Below, piece after piece: positions 61,224 through 61,879 of a DNA stretch of 61,879 nucleotides. The translations under genes and the position numbers were made by a program. Within the stretch, counting starts at the first letter, position 1, and each line of letters begins with the position of its first letter. Source of the DNA: DASTPP01 sp035762175 (lineage in GTDB: Bacteria > Myxococcota_A > Polyangia > Polyangiales > Polyangiaceae); the NCBI GenBank assembly GCA_035762175.1, contig DASTPP010000396.1, positions 1-61,879 on the forward strand, in the 5' to 3' direction. The notes below the pieces were generated by a model. The model was not told the DNA's origin. It made no database searches and saw only the letters and a program-made list of their open reading frames with translations.

Positions 61224-61879
61224 GCCTCGCCGCCGCGGGGCCGGGGGCGCCCGCGGGGCCCGGATGGCGCCGGGGTGACGGGTCGACGGGTCGTAAGCGA
61301 CCAACCAAGTGCATCTTCCGCGAGCGGGGCGCGGGCCTCGTGCTTTCAGATCCCGAAGCACCGGGCGTGAGCACTCGTCGCGAAGCGCCTGGCGCTCGAC
61401 GGGGCCGAAGCCCCGCTTCTCGGCCTTGCGCTCGAACGCCAGGTAGGCGGAGCCCTCGCCGCTCACGAAGCGCTTCGCCGGCGCGGGGTCGGGCGCCGCG
61501 TGGGGGCGAGCGAGCGGGGCATCGCGACCGAGCGCGGTCGGTTCGTTCTGCCGGGGGGCGTGGGGCGCGCCGAGACGTGCGCCGCGGGCGCGCGCCGCGC
61601 GGTGGTCTGTGCGCGACGTCTTCGCGTCGTATTTTTCGAAACTACCCATTGCCCTTTATCGGCAATCGGCTACTCTCGACATCGGGCGACGCGCCCTCGC
61701 ACCGCCGCGAGGCGACTTCTCGTCGCCCGCCCATAGTCGTCAACGGCGCCCTGACGCCGCACGAGGCGACGGCGATTCTGCTCGAGACGGCCTGGAGAGC
61801 CCTCTCCTTGATACCCCCCCTCCCCCCGAATCCGTCGGTCTAGACGACGCCGACCACGTCGTCGTCCTCGACCCGACCC
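61224..61879. other. Right end of the window, no intact gene
   Basis: About 650 bases. The only segment with protein-like character is the possible IS66 piece at 61335-61482 on the minus strand. The last 150 bases (GACGCCGCACGAGGCGACGG onwards) may begin another gene outside the window, but no start can be supported. Confidence 0.4.
61335..61482 (-). pseudogene. Possible IS66 transposase middle fragment
   Basis: The minus strand encodes AYLAFERKAEKRGFGPVERQ and ALRDECSRPVLRDLKA, which follows the helical pattern between the DDE core and C-terminus of IS66 transposases (LYxIExxxxxxSPEERxxxR, then SxPxLxxLKAW). The piece is short and flanked by unrelated sequence, so the assignment is tentative. 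Confidence 0.35.

Overview
The window is about 62 kb of very GC-rich DNA with third codon positions almost all G or C. The gene content suggests a myxobacterium-like organism (Myxococcota, probably Polyangia): lipoproteins with glycine/serine linkers after the lipobox, a secreted S8 protease with a PKD-like module, an RCC1-repeat lipoprotein, hybrid kinases, FHA, HEAT and TPR proteins, and a possible TIGR02265-like protein. This is inferred from style and gene content. The window has no rRNA, and I saw no tRNA and no CRISPR array.

Region by region. 1-6.9 kb: the 3' end of asd, an M1 aminopeptidase lipoprotein, a small unknown protein with a paralogue scrap behind it, a glutathione transferase and a double-FHA protein. 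7.1-9.5 kb: a large unknown lipoprotein bracketed by two 164-bp terminal-inverted-repeat elements in opposite orientation; the second supplies the stop codon of a thioesterase. 9.5-12 kb: thioesterase, alpha/beta hydrolase and a TetR regulator, with palindromes before the hydrolase that look like operators. 12-23.7 kb: lipoproteins, a zinc alcohol dehydrogenase, a DUF1801 protein with a histone-H1-like tail, the S8 protease, a WYL regulator and a lipin-like (LNS2) lipoprotein. 23.7-27.4 kb: an operon of CHASE3 histidine kinase, Rcp1-type receiver and hybrid kinase. 27.8-47.6 kb: envelope and housekeeping-type genes (Tat-type phosphoesterase, CpXC protein, RCC1 lipoprotein, HEAT protein, sirtuin, TPR protein, RsbR-like PAS-STAS protein, phosphoribosyltransferase, MFS transporter, a second GST), plus a 5'-truncated aerolysin-type toxin gene at 42.8 kb.

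47.9-56.2 kb is the most striking part. It is a divergent cluster that should turn L-tryptophan into 3-hydroxyanthranilate: tryptophan 2,3-dioxygenase, kynurenine formamidase and kynurenine 3-monooxygenase on the minus strand; an unrecognised protein, a DinB-fold protein, a berberine-bridge-type flavin oxidase and a kynureninase on the plus strand. No 3-hydroxyanthranilate dioxygenase is present. The flavin oxidase and two unassigned proteins occupy its place, which suggests a specialised product rather than NAD synthesis. A 136-bp element with perfect 22-bp inverted ends sits in the divergent promoter. Codon use in the cluster is less extreme in GC than in its neighbours.

56.2-61.9 kb is a graveyard of transposon pieces (IS66, ISKra4-like, IS4-like, IS1380) around an AraC-type regulator and a very AT-rich segment, ending in a CPBP protease gene beheaded by an IS1380 fragment. 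With possible transposase debris behind the dioxygenase gene, this suggests the kynurenine cluster came in by horizontal transfer. Several genes (dioxygenase, HEAT protein, 225-aa unknown) have lost or displaced stop codons and read into neighbouring antisense sequence.
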